Assembly: GCA_012517325.1 (NCBI GenBank)
Contig: JAAYVF010000089.1
Location: 1 to 62,073, forward strand
Origin: Myxococcales bacterium
GTDB lineage: Bacteria > Lernaellota > Lernaellaia > Lernaellales > Lernaellaceae
Direction of reading: 5' to 3'
DNA length: 62,073 nt
Of the stretch, positions 26,512 to 36,220 are shown in pieces. Position 1 is the stretch's first letter. Every line of letters starts with the position of its first letter. The position numbers were made by a program, and so were the translations under genes. Under the pieces are notes generated by a model. That model ran no database searches and was not told the origin of the DNA. It was given only the letters and a program-made list of their open reading frames with translations.

Positions 26512-27575
26512 GGGATCAGTTCGTGGGTCAGCCGATGGCTGCCGATCCAGTTGTGCAGGCTGGCGCGGGGGGTATCCTTTTCAAAATCGATTTTGACATA
26601 CGGCCGCAGGTAGGACCGCCCCAGTTGCGCCACGTCCACCGAGATGATCTCGGTCCAGGTTCCGGTGTTGAAGTATTCGCGGAAATTGCCGAACAGGTGG
26701 TAATCGATTTTGTGGCTGTGACCCATGACGACCAGCTTGTAATTGGTCTGGCGCAAGATGTCCTCGGCGGTACGCGGCAGCGATTTGTGGGTCATCGCGT
26801 TTAAAAACCGCATCGGCGAAAGGGCGAATTCGCGCCGGCGATAGGGATCGCGCGAAAACCGGTTGACCGACCAGAAGCCGATGATGCCGAAAATGACCCG
26901 CCAGAAGAACAGGTGATCGTTCCAGAACGCCCACCGCAGGTATTTTTCGAACGGTTTGACCTTGTCGATGTACGGCCGGCGCGATTTCATCCGCCGCAGG
27001 AATTGGATGACGAACAGGCTGCCGTAAGGCAATTTCAGACATTCCACGCCGTCGGGATCGCGATGCGTGAAGTCGCGCATGTCGAAGTTGTGGATGAACT
27101 CGTACTGGTGGCCGTGAATGATGAACACGCCGCCGTACGAATAGTAATTCTTGATTTCGACCTGCCGGCCCAGGCGTTGATGCAGGGCCCGCTGGACCTC
27201 CGGAAACAAGAGGGCAGCGTCGTGATTGCCGACGATGAACGTCAGGCTCTTGTGCTCGCGCCGGGCGAAATCGTGCAGCGCGTCGAACAAATCCGGGTGC
27301 CCGGCGAAAATCCGTTCCAGGTGCGCCACGGCCACTTCCGCCGTGATTGTTTCGGTCGCCCGGTTGTCGCCGACGATTTCCAACAGATTGAAAAAATCGC
27401 CGTTGATGATCAATTCGAGGTCGTCGGCCGCGTATTCGCCCGCGGAAAAATGTTCGAGAAACTCGATCAGCAGATCGTCCTCGCTGAATTCCTCGAATAC
27501 GTTGCGGCGGCCGTCCGGCAGGCGCGGGCCGGTATGAACATGCAGATCGCTGATGACGAGCTTGGTCTTCCTCAC
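26508..27575 (-). CDS. Metallophosphoesterase (LpxH-like calcineurin fold)
   Basis: 355 aa with GTG start (GGGGAGG upstream). Metal-ligand motifs in order: SDLHVH, INGDFFN, VGNHDA, IHGHQYE and GHSHKID, the complete calcineurin-like dinuclear site. The middle contains a 60-residue aromatic insertion (FFWRVIFGIIGFW) that could touch membrane, as in UDP-diacylglucosamine hydrolases such as LpxH. The substrate is not certain. It is convergent with the preceding membrane gene, with stops overlapping, and lies downstream of serS. Confidence 0.8.
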   Translation of the reverse strand: MRKTKLVISDLHVHTGPRLPDGRRNVFEEFSEDDLLIEFLEHFSAGEYAADDLELIINGDFFNLLEIVGDNRATETITAEVAVAHLERIFAGHPDLFDALHDFARREHKSLTFIVGNHDAALLFPEVQRALHQRLGRQVEIKNYYSYGGVFIIHGHQYEFIHNFDMRDFTHRDPDGVECLKLPYGSLFVIQFLRRMKSRRPYIDKVKPFEKYLRWAFWNDHLFFWRVIFGIIGFWSVNRFSRDPYRRREFALSPMRFLNAMTHKSLPRTAEDILRQTNYKLVVMGHSHKIDYHLFGNFREYFNTGTWTEIISVDVAQLGRSYLRPYVKIDFEKDTPRASLHNWIGSHRLTHELIP

Positions 27576-27597
27576 GAGCCTCCCCGGAGAAACAAAC

Positions 27598-28887
27598 TCA
27601 CTTTTTGCCCTTGGCCCGGATCACTTCCTTGCCCAGGTACGGCACCAGCGCCGCTGGGACGCGGATCGAGCCGTCGGCCTGCTGGTGGTTTTCCATGACC
27701 GCGATCAACGCGCGCGAGATGGCCACGGCCGTGCCATTCAGGGTGTGCACGAAGCGCGGGCGGCCGCCGGCGCTCGGCCGAAAGCGGATGTTGAGCCGCC
27801 GCGCCTGGTAATCGGTGCAGTTGGAGGTGCTGGTCACCTCGCCGTAGGCGCCGCCCTCGCCGCGTCCCGGCATCCAGGCCTCGATGTCGAATTTGCGGTA
27901 GGCCGGCGAGCCCAGGTCGCCGGTGCAGATATCGACCACGTGATACGGCACTTCGAAACCCTGGAAGATCTTTTCCTCGATCGCCAGCATGCGGCGATGG
28001 ATCGCGTCGGATTGCTCGGGCGTCGAATAGGCGAACATCTCCACCTTGGTGAACTGGTGGACCCGATAGAGGCCGCGGCTCGTGCGGCCGTAGGATCCGG
28101 CCTCGGTGCGGAAACAATGGCTGACGCCGGCCAGCAACAGGGGCAGCTCGGCCTCGTTGACGATGTCGTCCTGCAACATGCCGCCGAGGGTGATTTCGGC
28201 GGTGGCGATCAGCGACAAATCCTGCTTTTCGATCGAATAAATCTGTGTCTCGTCGCCGCGCGGATTGAAGCCGATGCCGTCGAGAATCGCCGGCCGCGCC
28301 AGGTCGGGCGTGGTATAGGGCACGAATCCCTCGGCGATCAGGGTGTCCAGGGCGAACCGGCACATCGCCAGTTCCAGCAACACCGCATCGTTCTTCAGAA
28401 AATAAAAATTGGACCCCGCGACCTTCTGCCCGGCGGCGAAATCGACCAGATCCAGTTCCTGGCCCAGCACGACGTGGTCTTTGGCCGGAAAGTCGAAACG
28501 GCGCGGCTCGCCCCAGCGCGCGATTTCCTTGTTGTCTTCCTCGGTCAGGCCGATGGGCGACTCGGGGTGCGTCAGATTGGGAATCTGGCGGAGCAACGCG
28601 TCGAGCTGGGCGTGGGCTTCCTTGGCCTGGGCTTCGTTTTCAGCGATCCGCCCCTTGAGCGCGCGGCCTTCCTCGATGCGCCGCTGGCGCTCGTCCGGTT
28701 CCATTTTGCCCTTCATCGACTGAGCGATTTCGTTGGCGCGGCGGCGCAGTTCGTCGCCATCGGTGATCAACCGCGAGCGGGTTTCAGCCAGTTCCGGCAG
28801 CGCCGAAAGATCGACTTTCATGTTCCGGTTGGCGATATTGGTTTTGACTTCGTCCAGGTGTTCCAACACGTAATTGAGATCCAGCAT
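27598..28887 (-). CDS. serS: Seryl-tRNA synthetase
   Basis: 429 aa, the standard bacterial length. The N-terminal long coiled-coil arm (about residues 30-105) binds the tRNA-Ser variable arm. Class II motifs are visible: motif 2 around CFRTEAGSYGRTSRGLYRVHQFTKVE and motif 3 NGTAVAISRALIAVMENHQ (partly quoted). It charges tRNA-Ser and tRNA-Sec. GAGGGAAG precedes the ATG. The metallophosphoesterase follows 22 bases downstream. Confidence 0.97.
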   Translation of the reverse strand: MLDLNYVLEHLDEVKTNIANRNMKVDLSALPELAETRSRLITDGDELRRRANEIAQSMKGKMEPDERQRRIEEGRALKGRIAENEAQAKEAHAQLDALLRQIPNLTHPESPIGLTEEDNKEIARWGEPRRFDFPAKDHVVLGQELDLVDFAAGQKVAGSNFYFLKNDAVLLELAMCRFALDTLIAEGFVPYTTPDLARPAILDGIGFNPRGDETQIYSIEKQDLSLIATAEITLGGMLQDDIVNEAELPLLLAGVSHCFRTEAGSYGRTSRGLYRVHQFTKVEMFAYSTPEQSDAIHRRMLAIEEKIFQGFEVPYHVVDICTGDLGSPAYRKFDIEAWMPGRGEGGAYGEVTSTSNCTDYQARRLNIRFRPSAGGRPRFVHTLNGTAVAISRALIAVMENHQQADGSIRVPAALVPYLGKEVIRAKGKK

Positions 28888-28967
28888 GCGCTTCCCTCGT
28901 GATTTTCGGTTTGCGGGTGCAATGTATCAGGGGCCGGTGGCCGCGGGCAAGGGGAACGGACCGCCGC

Positions 28968-29324
28968 TCAGCTCACCCACCACTCGCCGTCGCTGTTGTA
29001 GCGGATGACTTGAAAGAGGTTGACCGAGCTTTCGAAATCCATCCGCGTGAAGCGCAAGGCCACCTCGCGGGTTTCCTCGGCGGCCGGGCTGCGTTCCGAG
29101 CGCACGACCTCGACATTCGCCGCGACCAGGGTGTCTTCCCGGGTCGAATCCTTGACGATGCGGATTTTCCCGAATTCGCCGATCCGCAAATCGCGATCGA
29201 CCTCGAGCAACAATCCGCTCATGCTGATGTTGACCGATTTCGCCCGGTGCCAGTCGCCTTCGAAGGCGTACTGGATTTCCACCCGGTACTCGACCCGTTT
29301 GCGTCGCCGACGTTCCGCTCGCAT
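28968..29324 (-). CDS. PilZ domain protein, predicted c-di-GMP receptor
   Basis: 118 aa, a single PilZ domain. The two c-di-GMP-binding motifs are present: RVEYR (RxxxR) near residue 9 and NISMSG (NxSxxG) near residue 34. The ATG at 29324 has GGGGGAGGG upstream; longer frames continue without coding character. It may act as an effector of the c-di-GMP made by the REC-GGDEF protein encoded near 20200, in motility or envelope control, although it is not in the same operon. Confidence 0.85.
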   Translation of the reverse strand: MRAERRRRKRVEYRVEIQYAFEGDWHRAKSVNISMSGLLLEVDRDLRIGEFGKIRIVKDSTREDTLVAANVEVVRSERSPAAEETREVALRFTRMDFESSVNLFQVIRYNSDGEWWVS

Positions 29325-29391
29325 GACCCTCCCCCCTGTCCTGCCTGATTCAATTTTTACCGCGCTTTGGCCGGGAAGGAAAGAGACTCGT

Positions 29392-30708
29392 TCAGGATTC
29401 GGCGGAGCGCTCCCGTTTGCGGCGCAACCGCTCCAAACGATGAAGCAAGGCGGTGCGTTGTTCGTCCACGGCCAGGTGCGGCGCGGCGAGCAAGCGCTCC
29501 ACCAGATCGATCGCCTCGGCAAAGGCATGTTGGCGATGTTCCAGCCATTTCGCCATTTCCTCGGCGGCGAACAGGTCGAGCGGATCGGCCTGCAATTGCC
29601 GCCGCCAAAGCTCCGCCGCTTCCTCCCAACGTTCCTGCCGTTTGCAAATCAGCGACCATTCCCGCAGGCAATCCGCTCCGGCATCCCAACCGCGCGCCAA
29701 CCATAGCCCGCGCAGCAACTGCTCGGCGTAAGCCAGCGCGCCGGATTGCAGGTGCAGCCGCGCCGCCGCCACCACGTCGCCGGGGAAGGCATCGGCGGCT
29801 TCGTGGCCGGATCGCGCCAATTCGACCAGATGCACGGCCAGGGACGCCATCGAAACGACGTCGAGCCGGTTGTGCCGCAAGATATCGGCGACCAGCCGGG
29901 CGTCCCGCGTGCGCAGGTAGTCGAAATAGCGCTGGGGAATTTCGCTGCCGGGAATGTCGCCGTCGCGGTGCAAACCGAGCACGTGCTGCTCCAGCGTGAC
30001 CAGGCGGCTGTTTTCGAGCCGGTGCCCGAGCAGCCGGCGCGACGGATGCAACAGATCCAGGTGCGGCAGATCGGCGATGGGATTGCGCCGGCGGTTGAGC
30101 ACGTACCGGGCGGCCAGCAGGCCGGCATCGAACGTTTTGCCGTTGAAGGTGACCAGAAAGCGCTTGTCCGCCGCGTAGGTCGCCAGTTGGTGAAGCGCAG
30201 CGGGTTCCTCGGTGAAATCGCGGGAAAAGATCAGCCGGGTGACGAACCGCTCGCCGTCGAACCAGCCCAGCCCGATGAGAAACGCCAGCGTCCCCGTGCC
30301 GCCGGCCAACCCGGTGGTTTCCGTGTCGAGAAACAAGGCATCGGTCGGGACCAGCGCGGCGAGACGCGCGTCGTCGGCCAGCAACGCGGCGGTCGGCATG
30401 TGCATTTCCGTCAGTTCGCGCAGCCGCCGCCGGCCCCAGAAGAGCCCGGCGTCCAGTTCGTCCGTCGCCACGAAAACCGGCCCGTACGGCGTGACGATTT
30501 CCTCGCCCTTGGCCACCGATTCCAATTCGACCGGCTGCCTTTCCGGCTCGGCGGGTCGCGGCGCCGGCGCTTCGCCGGTCGCCGGGCGGCGGGAGAGGAT
30601 TTCATCGATGCGTCGGCGCAGTTCGCCGATTTGCGTTTTCTTTTCAGCGGCCGGGGCGGCCGGCGATTGGTCGCCGGTCAGGCGGTCGAGGCGGTCGCGC
30701 AGGCTCAT
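29392..30708 (-). CDS. MrfB/YprB-like 3'-5' exonuclease with TPR-like C-terminus
   Basis: 438 aa. After a charged, Pro-rich N-terminus (1-110), an RNase H-like DnaQ-type exonuclease domain spans about residues 125-300. Key acidic positions are in ALFLDTETTGL, TFNGKTFDAGLL, LDLLHPSRRLLG and HNRLDVVSM, the layout of the YprB/PF13482 family. The C-terminal 120 residues are helical repeats. The start overlaps the helicase stop (ATGA). In Bacillus subtilis the YprA/YprB pair is MrfA/MrfB, required for mitomycin lesion repair; the same pairing here supports that role. Confidence 0.85.
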   Translation of the reverse strand: MSLRDRLDRLTGDQSPAAPAAEKKTQIGELRRRIDEILSRRPATGEAPAPRPAEPERQPVELESVAKGEEIVTPYGPVFVATDELDAGLFWGRRRLRELTEMHMPTAALLADDARLAALVPTDALFLDTETTGLAGGTGTLAFLIGLGWFDGERFVTRLIFSRDFTEEPAALHQLATYAADKRFLVTFNGKTFDAGLLAARYVLNRRRNPIADLPHLDLLHPSRRLLGHRLENSRLVTLEQHVLGLHRDGDIPGSEIPQRYFDYLRTRDARLVADILRHNRLDVVSMASLAVHLVELARSGHEAADAFPGDVVAAARLHLQSGALAYAEQLLRGLWLARGWDAGADCLREWSLICKRQERWEEAAELWRRQLQADPLDLFAAEEMAKWLEHRQHAFAEAIDLVERLLAAPHLAVDEQRTALLHRLERLRRKRERSAES

Positions 30709-33056
30709 TTTTGCAGCAGCGTCAGGATCGCCAACGCCACTTCCTTGGCTTTGACGCCGACTTCCAACGTGGGTCCGACGCAGGACGGGCAGCCGTGTTC
30801 GCACGGGCAGGCGGTGATGCCGCCGCGCACCGCCCGCAACAGTTCGTCGTGGCGGGTGAACAGCAGGTCGGAAAAACCGATGCCGCCGGGATAGGCGTCG
30901 TACAGGAAAACGGTCGGATCGAAGGCGTCGATCCGCCCGCCGTCGCCCCCCTCGGCGACGATCGTCCGGCCCTGGCGGTCGTGGCGGACGAACCAGGCGC
31001 CGCTCTTGTCGCTGATGCAGCGGTCGAGGTCGCGCACGTCGGCCATGAGCATCATGGCGGCGAGGTGATGCAGGCTGTAGGCCAGGCCGGAAAGGCCGTC
31101 GATCAGCTCCGCGCGGGTGAAGGGCAACTCGTCCAGCAAATTTTTCGGTATCGTGAACCAATAACTGGTGGTGTGCAGATCCTTTTCGGGCAGGTTCACG
31201 TCGCCGTAGCCGACGTTTTCGCTGGTGTAGAACTTGATTTTCTTGTAGCCCGTCACCTTGCGCACCACTTGCACCTCGCCGTGCTCGACGATCGCGTTCG
31301 GCCGCCGTTGCGTGGCGAATTCGTCGATCACCCGGACGTTGGTGTAGGTCATGGCGTCGGTGTAATAGTCGACGTTCACTTTGTGCACGTAGGCTTTTTG
31401 CCGCTCCAGGTCGAGCTGGTCGACGTGGTACTGCTGCGATTCGATCATGTAGATCGCGTCGTCGTGCACGGTGGTGAAGGCGCTGTCCCAGTCGACCTCG
31501 GCGATCACCTTGTGGTCGCCGGTGTCGGTCGTGTCGACGACGACGACGTTCTCGGGGTTGATGCTGCGCAGCGAGACTTCGTCGGCCGGATAGCTCTCGG
31601 CGGCCCAGTGCCAGCGGCTGCCGACGCGATGCAGGACGCCCTTTTCGACGAGGTAATCGAGCAGTTCCTCGATGTTTTCCTTGCCGAATTTTTCGCCCGC
31701 CTCGAACGGCAGCTCGAAGGCGGCGCTTTTGAGGTGGTGCAGCAGGATCAGCAGGTTGTCCGGATTGACGCGGCAGTGTTCGGGGCTGTGCGCGAAGAAA
31801 TAATCCGGATGCTCGACGATGAACTGATCGAGCGGATTGCTGCGGGCGATCAGCACCGCCAGGCTGTGGCCGGTGCGCCGGCCGGCGCGTCCCGCCTGCT
31901 GCCAGGTGCTGGCGATCGAGCCCGGGTAGCCGACCATCAGGCAGGCCTCCAGGGCGCCGACGTCGATGCCCAGTTCCAAGGCGTTGGTGCTGACCACGCC
32001 CATCACCGAACGCTCGCGCAGGCCCTGTTCGATCTGCCGCCGCAGGTTCGGCAGATAGCCGCCGCGATAGCCGGTGACGAGCTGGTTGTCGACCGGCTGG
32101 CGTTTGGCGAACTGATCTTTCAGGTATTTGGTCAGCACCTCGACGTTCAGCCGGCTGGTCGTGAACACGATGGTCTGCACGTCGTTGTCGATCAATTCGC
32201 CGGCCAGGTGTCGGGCGGGCGTCAGCGCCGACTGGCGGATACCGAGTTCCCGGTTGACGATCGGCGGGTTGTACAGCACGAACGTCTTGGCGGCGCGCGG
32301 CGCCCCGCTCTCGGCGATCAGTTCGACCGGCCGCTCGAGGATGGCCTCGGCGTGTTCGCGCGGGTTGGCGACGGTGGCGCTGCAGCAGATGAAGACCGGC
32401 TCGGAATTGTAAAACCGGCAGATGCGCACTAGGCGCCGGATGACGTTGGTCACGTGGCTGCCGAAGATGCCGCGATAAATGTGCAGTTCGTCGATCACCA
32501 CGAAGCGCAGGTTGGCGAACAGCTTTTCCCATTTCGTGTGGTGCGGCAGGATGCCCGTGTGCAGCATGTCGGGATTGGTCACGACCACGTGGCCCTGCTT
32601 GCGGATCGCCTGGCGGGCGTCGTCGGGCGTGTCGCCGTCGTAGGTGAAGGTTTTGACGTTCGCCCCGAGGCGGCCGATCAGGCCGTGGATTTCGTGCATC
32701 TGGTCCTGCGCCAGGGCCTTGGTCGGAAACAGGTAGAGCGCGCGGGTTTCCGGCTCCTCGAGGATGCGTTGCAGCACGGGCAGGTTGTAACAGAGCGTCT
32801 TGCCGCTGGCCGTCGGGGTCACCAGGACGACGTCCTTCCCCTGCCGGACCGATTCCACCGCCTGCGCCTGATGGCTGTAAAGCTGCCGGATGCCGCCGGC
32901 GGCGAGGACTTCGCGGAGTTCGGGCCGGACCCAATCCGGGTACGCGGCGAACCGGCCGGGTTCCGCCGGCAGATGCTTGAGCGCGCGAACGTTTTCCAAA
33001 AAGCGGCGCTCGCCCCGCCACCGTTCCAGAATTTCCGTCAACTTCAACTTCGCCAT
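30705..33056 (-). CDS. MrfA/YprA-family DEAD/DEAH-box DNA helicase
   Basis: 783 aa. SF2 helicase motifs: Walker A TPTASGKTLCYN near residue 82, DELH (motif II), CSATVANP (motif III), and motif VI QQAGRAGRRTGHS. The C-terminal DUF1998-like region ends with the four-cysteine cluster CPCEHGCPSC, diagnostic of the MrfA/YprA group and likely metal binding. It is probably an ATP-driven 3'-5' translocase in DNA repair. It is directly coupled to the exonuclease gene and starts 5 bases after the stop of a histidine kinase gene. Confidence 0.9.
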   Translation of the reverse strand: MAKLKLTEILERWRGERRFLENVRALKHLPAEPGRFAAYPDWVRPELREVLAAGGIRQLYSHQAQAVESVRQGKDVVLVTPTASGKTLCYNLPVLQRILEEPETRALYLFPTKALAQDQMHEIHGLIGRLGANVKTFTYDGDTPDDARQAIRKQGHVVVTNPDMLHTGILPHHTKWEKLFANLRFVVIDELHIYRGIFGSHVTNVIRRLVRICRFYNSEPVFICCSATVANPREHAEAILERPVELIAESGAPRAAKTFVLYNPPIVNRELGIRQSALTPARHLAGELIDNDVQTIVFTTSRLNVEVLTKYLKDQFAKRQPVDNQLVTGYRGGYLPNLRRQIEQGLRERSVMGVVSTNALELGIDVGALEACLMVGYPGSIASTWQQAGRAGRRTGHSLAVLIARSNPLDQFIVEHPDYFFAHSPEHCRVNPDNLLILLHHLKSAAFELPFEAGEKFGKENIEELLDYLVEKGVLHRVGSRWHWAAESYPADEVSLRSINPENVVVVDTTDTGDHKVIAEVDWDSAFTTVHDDAIYMIESQQYHVDQLDLERQKAYVHKVNVDYYTDAMTYTNVRVIDEFATQRRPNAIVEHGEVQVVRKVTGYKKIKFYTSENVGYGDVNLPEKDLHTTSYWFTIPKNLLDELPFTRAELIDGLSGLAYSLHHLAAMMLMADVRDLDRCISDKSGAWFVRHDRQGRTIVAEGGDGGRIDAFDPTVFLYDAYPGGIGFSDLLFTRHDELLRAVRGGITACPCEHGCPSCVGPTLEVGVKAKEVALAILTLLQK

Positions 33057-33061
33057 GCGCG

Positions 33062-34504
33062 TTATCCGTTACCGCCGTTCAAACCGGCAGCCGGCGGCCG
33101 GCCGAAAGGGCGGATCGGCAGGGTCACCGTGAACCGCGTGAAGACACCGGGATCGCTGGCCGCTTGCACGGTGCCGTTATGTTCCTCGACGATCGTCCGG
33201 ACCGAGTACAAACCGAGGCCCAGGCTGTTGATCGAGCCGCGCGTCGTGAAGAACGGCTCAAAAACCTTGTCGAGGTATTCGGGCGCGATGCCCTCGCCGT
33301 CGTCCTCGATTTCCACGGTGAACATGCCGTCGCCCGAACGGGTGCGCACCAGCAGGCGCCCGCCGGGGTGATTGCTCGCCTCGAAGGCGTTGACCAGCAG
33401 GTTGACGATCAGTTGCTCGAACTGGCTTTCGACGCCGAGGATTTTCGGCGCGTTCTCGTCGAAGGCCGCGTCCACCACGATGCCGCGCCGCTTGCGTTCC
33501 GGTTCGAGCGCCGACAGGCAGCGCATGATGAGGTGCCGCATATCGACCGGGTGATAGACCAGATCGCCGCGTTGCTTGGTCAGCAGGCGCAGGTTGTCGA
33601 TCAGCATGCTCAGGTGCTGGGCGTTGGTCAGCACGCGCTTGAGCACCTCGCGGTTTCGCTCGGGACGTTCCTCGTTGCGCAAAAGCTGCATTTCGACGTC
33701 GCTGATGATGATCGACAGCGGATTGGTCAGATCGTGCAAAATACCGGCGGCCAGCTTGCCGGCGGCGTTGAACCGGTCGGACCGCATCAATTGTTGGCGT
33801 GAAGTCTGCGCCTGCCGCTCGAACGAATGCGAACGCTCGAGGGCCGCTTCCAGGTCGTAGAAGCTGCGCGTCAGTTCCTCGTTGGCTTCCTCCAGTTGCC
33901 GCTCCAACGAAGCGACGACGGTGCGCAGTCCGCCCTGCCGGCGCAGGCTGCTGTAATTGGCGAACAGCGCCAACAGCAGCAACGCGAACAGAATCGGGAA
34001 CTGGAACGTCAGGGCGCGGGAAAATACGAGCGCCGGCCCGGTGATCGGTTGCAGGGGAAAGACCAGATCGATCGCGGCGACCAGCAGCATGGCGGTCATC
34101 GTGCCGCCGGTCACCAGATTGGTCAGGTAGGGAATGGCATAGACGAAAACGAACAGCACCGGGAACAGAAACAGAAAGATGAACGGGCTCTGGGCGCCGC
34201 CGCTCTGAATGATGAGCGCCATGATGTTGAGCAGATCCCAGGCGAACAGAACCAGGATGACGCGGACAGGGTGCGTCCACTGGTAGGTGAACCAAAGCAG
34301 CGACAGGTAAACGCCGGCGCCGATGATCAGCCCGACGACAAAAAGCATGCTGTGGTGCGTGAAGCAGGAAAATCCCCAGGATGAACTCCAGAGCAAGGCG
34401 ATCAGACCGAGGATCAGGAACCGGTACGCGATCATCCCCAGCGTCGCGAAACGGTTGATCCGCGCCACCAGTCCGGAAAACAATTTTTTATCCAATATCG
34501 CCAT
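33062..34504 (-). CDS. Membrane histidine kinase, orphan
   Basis: 480 aa from the ATG at 34504 (GGGAGGAGGG upstream). About six membrane helices occupy residues 20-200 with no evident periplasmic sensor domain. A coiled coil (about 205-250) leads to HisKA with GILHDLTNPLSI, and an HATPase domain with LLVNAFEAS, EDDGEGIAPE and GLGLYSV. The sensor may be the membrane bundle itself. No response regulator is adjacent. It lies between the folate cyclodeaminase and the helicase, with short gaps suggesting one transcript. Confidence 0.88.
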   Translation of the reverse strand: MAILDKKLFSGLVARINRFATLGMIAYRFLILGLIALLWSSSWGFSCFTHHSMLFVVGLIIGAGVYLSLLWFTYQWTHPVRVILVLFAWDLLNIMALIIQSGGAQSPFIFLFLFPVLFVFVYAIPYLTNLVTGGTMTAMLLVAAIDLVFPLQPITGPALVFSRALTFQFPILFALLLLALFANYSSLRRQGGLRTVVASLERQLEEANEELTRSFYDLEAALERSHSFERQAQTSRQQLMRSDRFNAAGKLAAGILHDLTNPLSIIISDVEMQLLRNEERPERNREVLKRVLTNAQHLSMLIDNLRLLTKQRGDLVYHPVDMRHLIMRCLSALEPERKRRGIVVDAAFDENAPKILGVESQFEQLIVNLLVNAFEASNHPGGRLLVRTRSGDGMFTVEIEDDGEGIAPEYLDKVFEPFFTTRGSINSLGLGLYSVRTIVEEHNGTVQAASDPGVFTRFTVTLPIRPFGRPPAAGLNGGNG

Positions 34505-34539
34505 TGCCCTCCTCCCGCCGCGCCGCAGCGCGCGTTCGG

Positions 34540-35181
34540 TCAGCCCGCCGCCGTCAGTAGCCGCCCGATTTCGTCGAGCGTCCGCGCCGCCAGCGCCGCC
34601 GTCTCCCGTTGGACCTCGGCGACCCGGGCGGCCTGCCGCCGGCTGAATTCCTCGTCGCCGGTCCCCGGCAAATTGATCAGCACGTTGAACGCCGCGCCGC
34701 TGACCGCCGCCGCGGCCATCTGCATGCCGGTGCCCGCGTCCGAAAGGCAATTGCGGTTGGTGCGCGGGTAGAGCCCGGCGATGATCCGGGCGGTGGCCAG
34801 GGCGGCCTCGAGCGTCCGCGCCGGGACTTGGGTCGCTTCCTTGGCGGCCGCCTGCATGGCGGCGCGCCGCGCGGCCTTCTGCTCGTCGGTCTCCTTGGGC
34901 AGGGCCATCGCCGCCCCGAAGGCGTTGTAGGCGGCGGTATCGGCGTCCACCAGGGCCAGCAATTCCGCCGCCAGCCGGTCGAGTTCCGCTACGGCGTTTT
35001 TCGCGTCCGCCTCGACCTCGAGGTATTTTTTCTTGCCGATCGTCAGCCGGCAGACCATCGCCATCAGCGCGGCCGCCTGCGCCCCCGCGAGGGCCGCGAC
35101 GCTGCCGCCGCCGGGCGCCGGAGCTTCGGAGGCGAGCAAGGACAGGAATTGACGAATCGGCATTTCAATCAAGGTGCTCAT
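34540..35181 (-). CDS. Formimidoyltetrahydrofolate cyclodeaminase (FTCD C-domain family)
   Basis: About 213 aa, all helical. The N-terminal signature LASEAPAPGGGSVAALAGA is diagnostic of the cyclodeaminase family. Converts 5-formimidoyl-THF to 5,10-methenyl-THF and ammonia. The ATG at 35181 is preferred (GGGGA 8-9 bases upstream, and the family begins like this), although an ATG at 35199 overlapping the preceding stop would also work. In animals this domain is fused to the glutamate formimidoyltransferase; here the partner is the adjacent upstream gene. Confidence 0.9.
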   Translation of the reverse strand: MSTLIEMPIRQFLSLLASEAPAPGGGSVAALAGAQAAALMAMVCRLTIGKKKYLEVEADAKNAVAELDRLAAELLALVDADTAAYNAFGAAMALPKETDEQKAARRAAMQAAAKEATQVPARTLEAALATARIIAGLYPRTNRNCLSDAGTGMQMAAAAVSGAAFNVLINLPGTGDEEFSRRQAARVAEVQRETAALAARTLDEIGRLLTAAG

Positions 35182-35195
35182 CGCTGGTTCCCCGT

Positions 35196-36191
35196 TCATT
35201 CGGTTTGCGCAATTACATATTCCAGCACTTTCTTGTCCGGATCGAAAGGCGCCAGGTCGCCGAGACCCAGTCGCCGGACGGCCTCCTCGACCGCCGCGCG
35301 GTCGTCCAGGCCGGCGCCGCCGTAAAACCGGCCGGCTTCGCCGAGCGCGGCCAGCGGCACTAGGCCGACGATTTCTGAACCGGTGACCGTCTCGCCTTCC
35401 GCCGCCGCCATTTCCTTCACTTTTTCGTAGACGACGTGCATGTTGGTCTGGGTGAAGTCGACCAGATTCATGCTGACCTGGGCGATTTTCCGGCCGCCGG
35501 TTTCCAGCGCGAACCCCATGGCCTTGACCGCCGGAAACAGTCCCGGCACGTGCTGGTCGCCCTTTTTATAGCCCGAAGTGCGGATGGCCTTACCGATCCG
35601 GCCGGCCAATGCCACGTTATCGGAAGCGAGATTGACGTTGTAGGCCACGAGAAATTGGCGGGCCCCGACGATCACCGCGCCCGATTCGGGAACGAATTTC
35701 GCGGGCCCGAAATCCGGCGCCCAGGCGCGATCCTTCAACTTTTCCGCGAGCCCCTCATACTCCCCTTTGCGGACATCGGCCAGATTCTGGTACTCCGGTT
35801 TCCGCGCCGCTTCGCCGTACAGGTAGACGGGAATACCGAGTTGGTCGCCGACCCGCCGCCCCAGCTTGCGCGCCAGCGTGGCGCATTCGGCCATGGTGAC
35901 GCCGCGCACCGGCACGAACGGCACCACGTCGGCCGCGCCCATCCGCGGATGCTCGCCGTGATGCTGCCGCATGTCGATCACCTGACAAGCCGACCGGATG
36001 CAGGCAAACGCCCCGGCCAGAACGCTGTCCGGATCGCCGACCAGCGTGATGACGGTCCGGTGGTAAGTGGCTTCGGGCTCGAACGACAGAACCTTGGCGC
36101 CGGCACGTTTGATCGCCTCGACGACCGTTTTGATTTTTTCCAGATCCCGGCCTTCGCTGATGTTGGGCACACACTCGATGATTTTTTCCAT
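35196..36191 (-). CDS. ftcD: Glutamate formimidoyltransferase
   Basis: 331 aa. Transfers the formimino group from N-formimidoyl-glutamate to tetrahydrofolate, linking histidine degradation to one-carbon metabolism. Signatures: IIECVPNISEGRD at the N-terminus, DMRQHHGEHPRMGAADVVPF with the catalytic-loop histidines, and VSMNLVDFTQTNMH. GGGAG precedes the ATG. It is followed at once by the cyclodeaminase. No other hut genes are visible in the window. Confidence 0.94.
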   Translation of the reverse strand: MEKIIECVPNISEGRDLEKIKTVVEAIKRAGAKVLSFEPEATYHRTVITLVGDPDSVLAGAFACIRSACQVIDMRQHHGEHPRMGAADVVPFVPVRGVTMAECATLARKLGRRVGDQLGIPVYLYGEAARKPEYQNLADVRKGEYEGLAEKLKDRAWAPDFGPAKFVPESGAVIVGARQFLVAYNVNLASDNVALAGRIGKAIRTSGYKKGDQHVPGLFPAVKAMGFALETGGRKIAQVSMNLVDFTQTNMHVVYEKVKEMAAAEGETVTGSEIVGLVPLAALGEAGRFYGGAGLDDRAAVEEAVRRLGLGDLAPFDPDKKVLEYVIAQTE

Positions 36192-36220
36192 GGCTGTACT
36201 CCCGCGACCGGCCGCGGCTT

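Noticed and set aside
26508-27575. Calling the metallophosphoesterase lpxH outright
   Set aside because: Metal motifs fit the whole calcineurin superfamily; the 355-aa length and aromatic insertion differ from standard LpxH, and no lipid A genes are adjacent.
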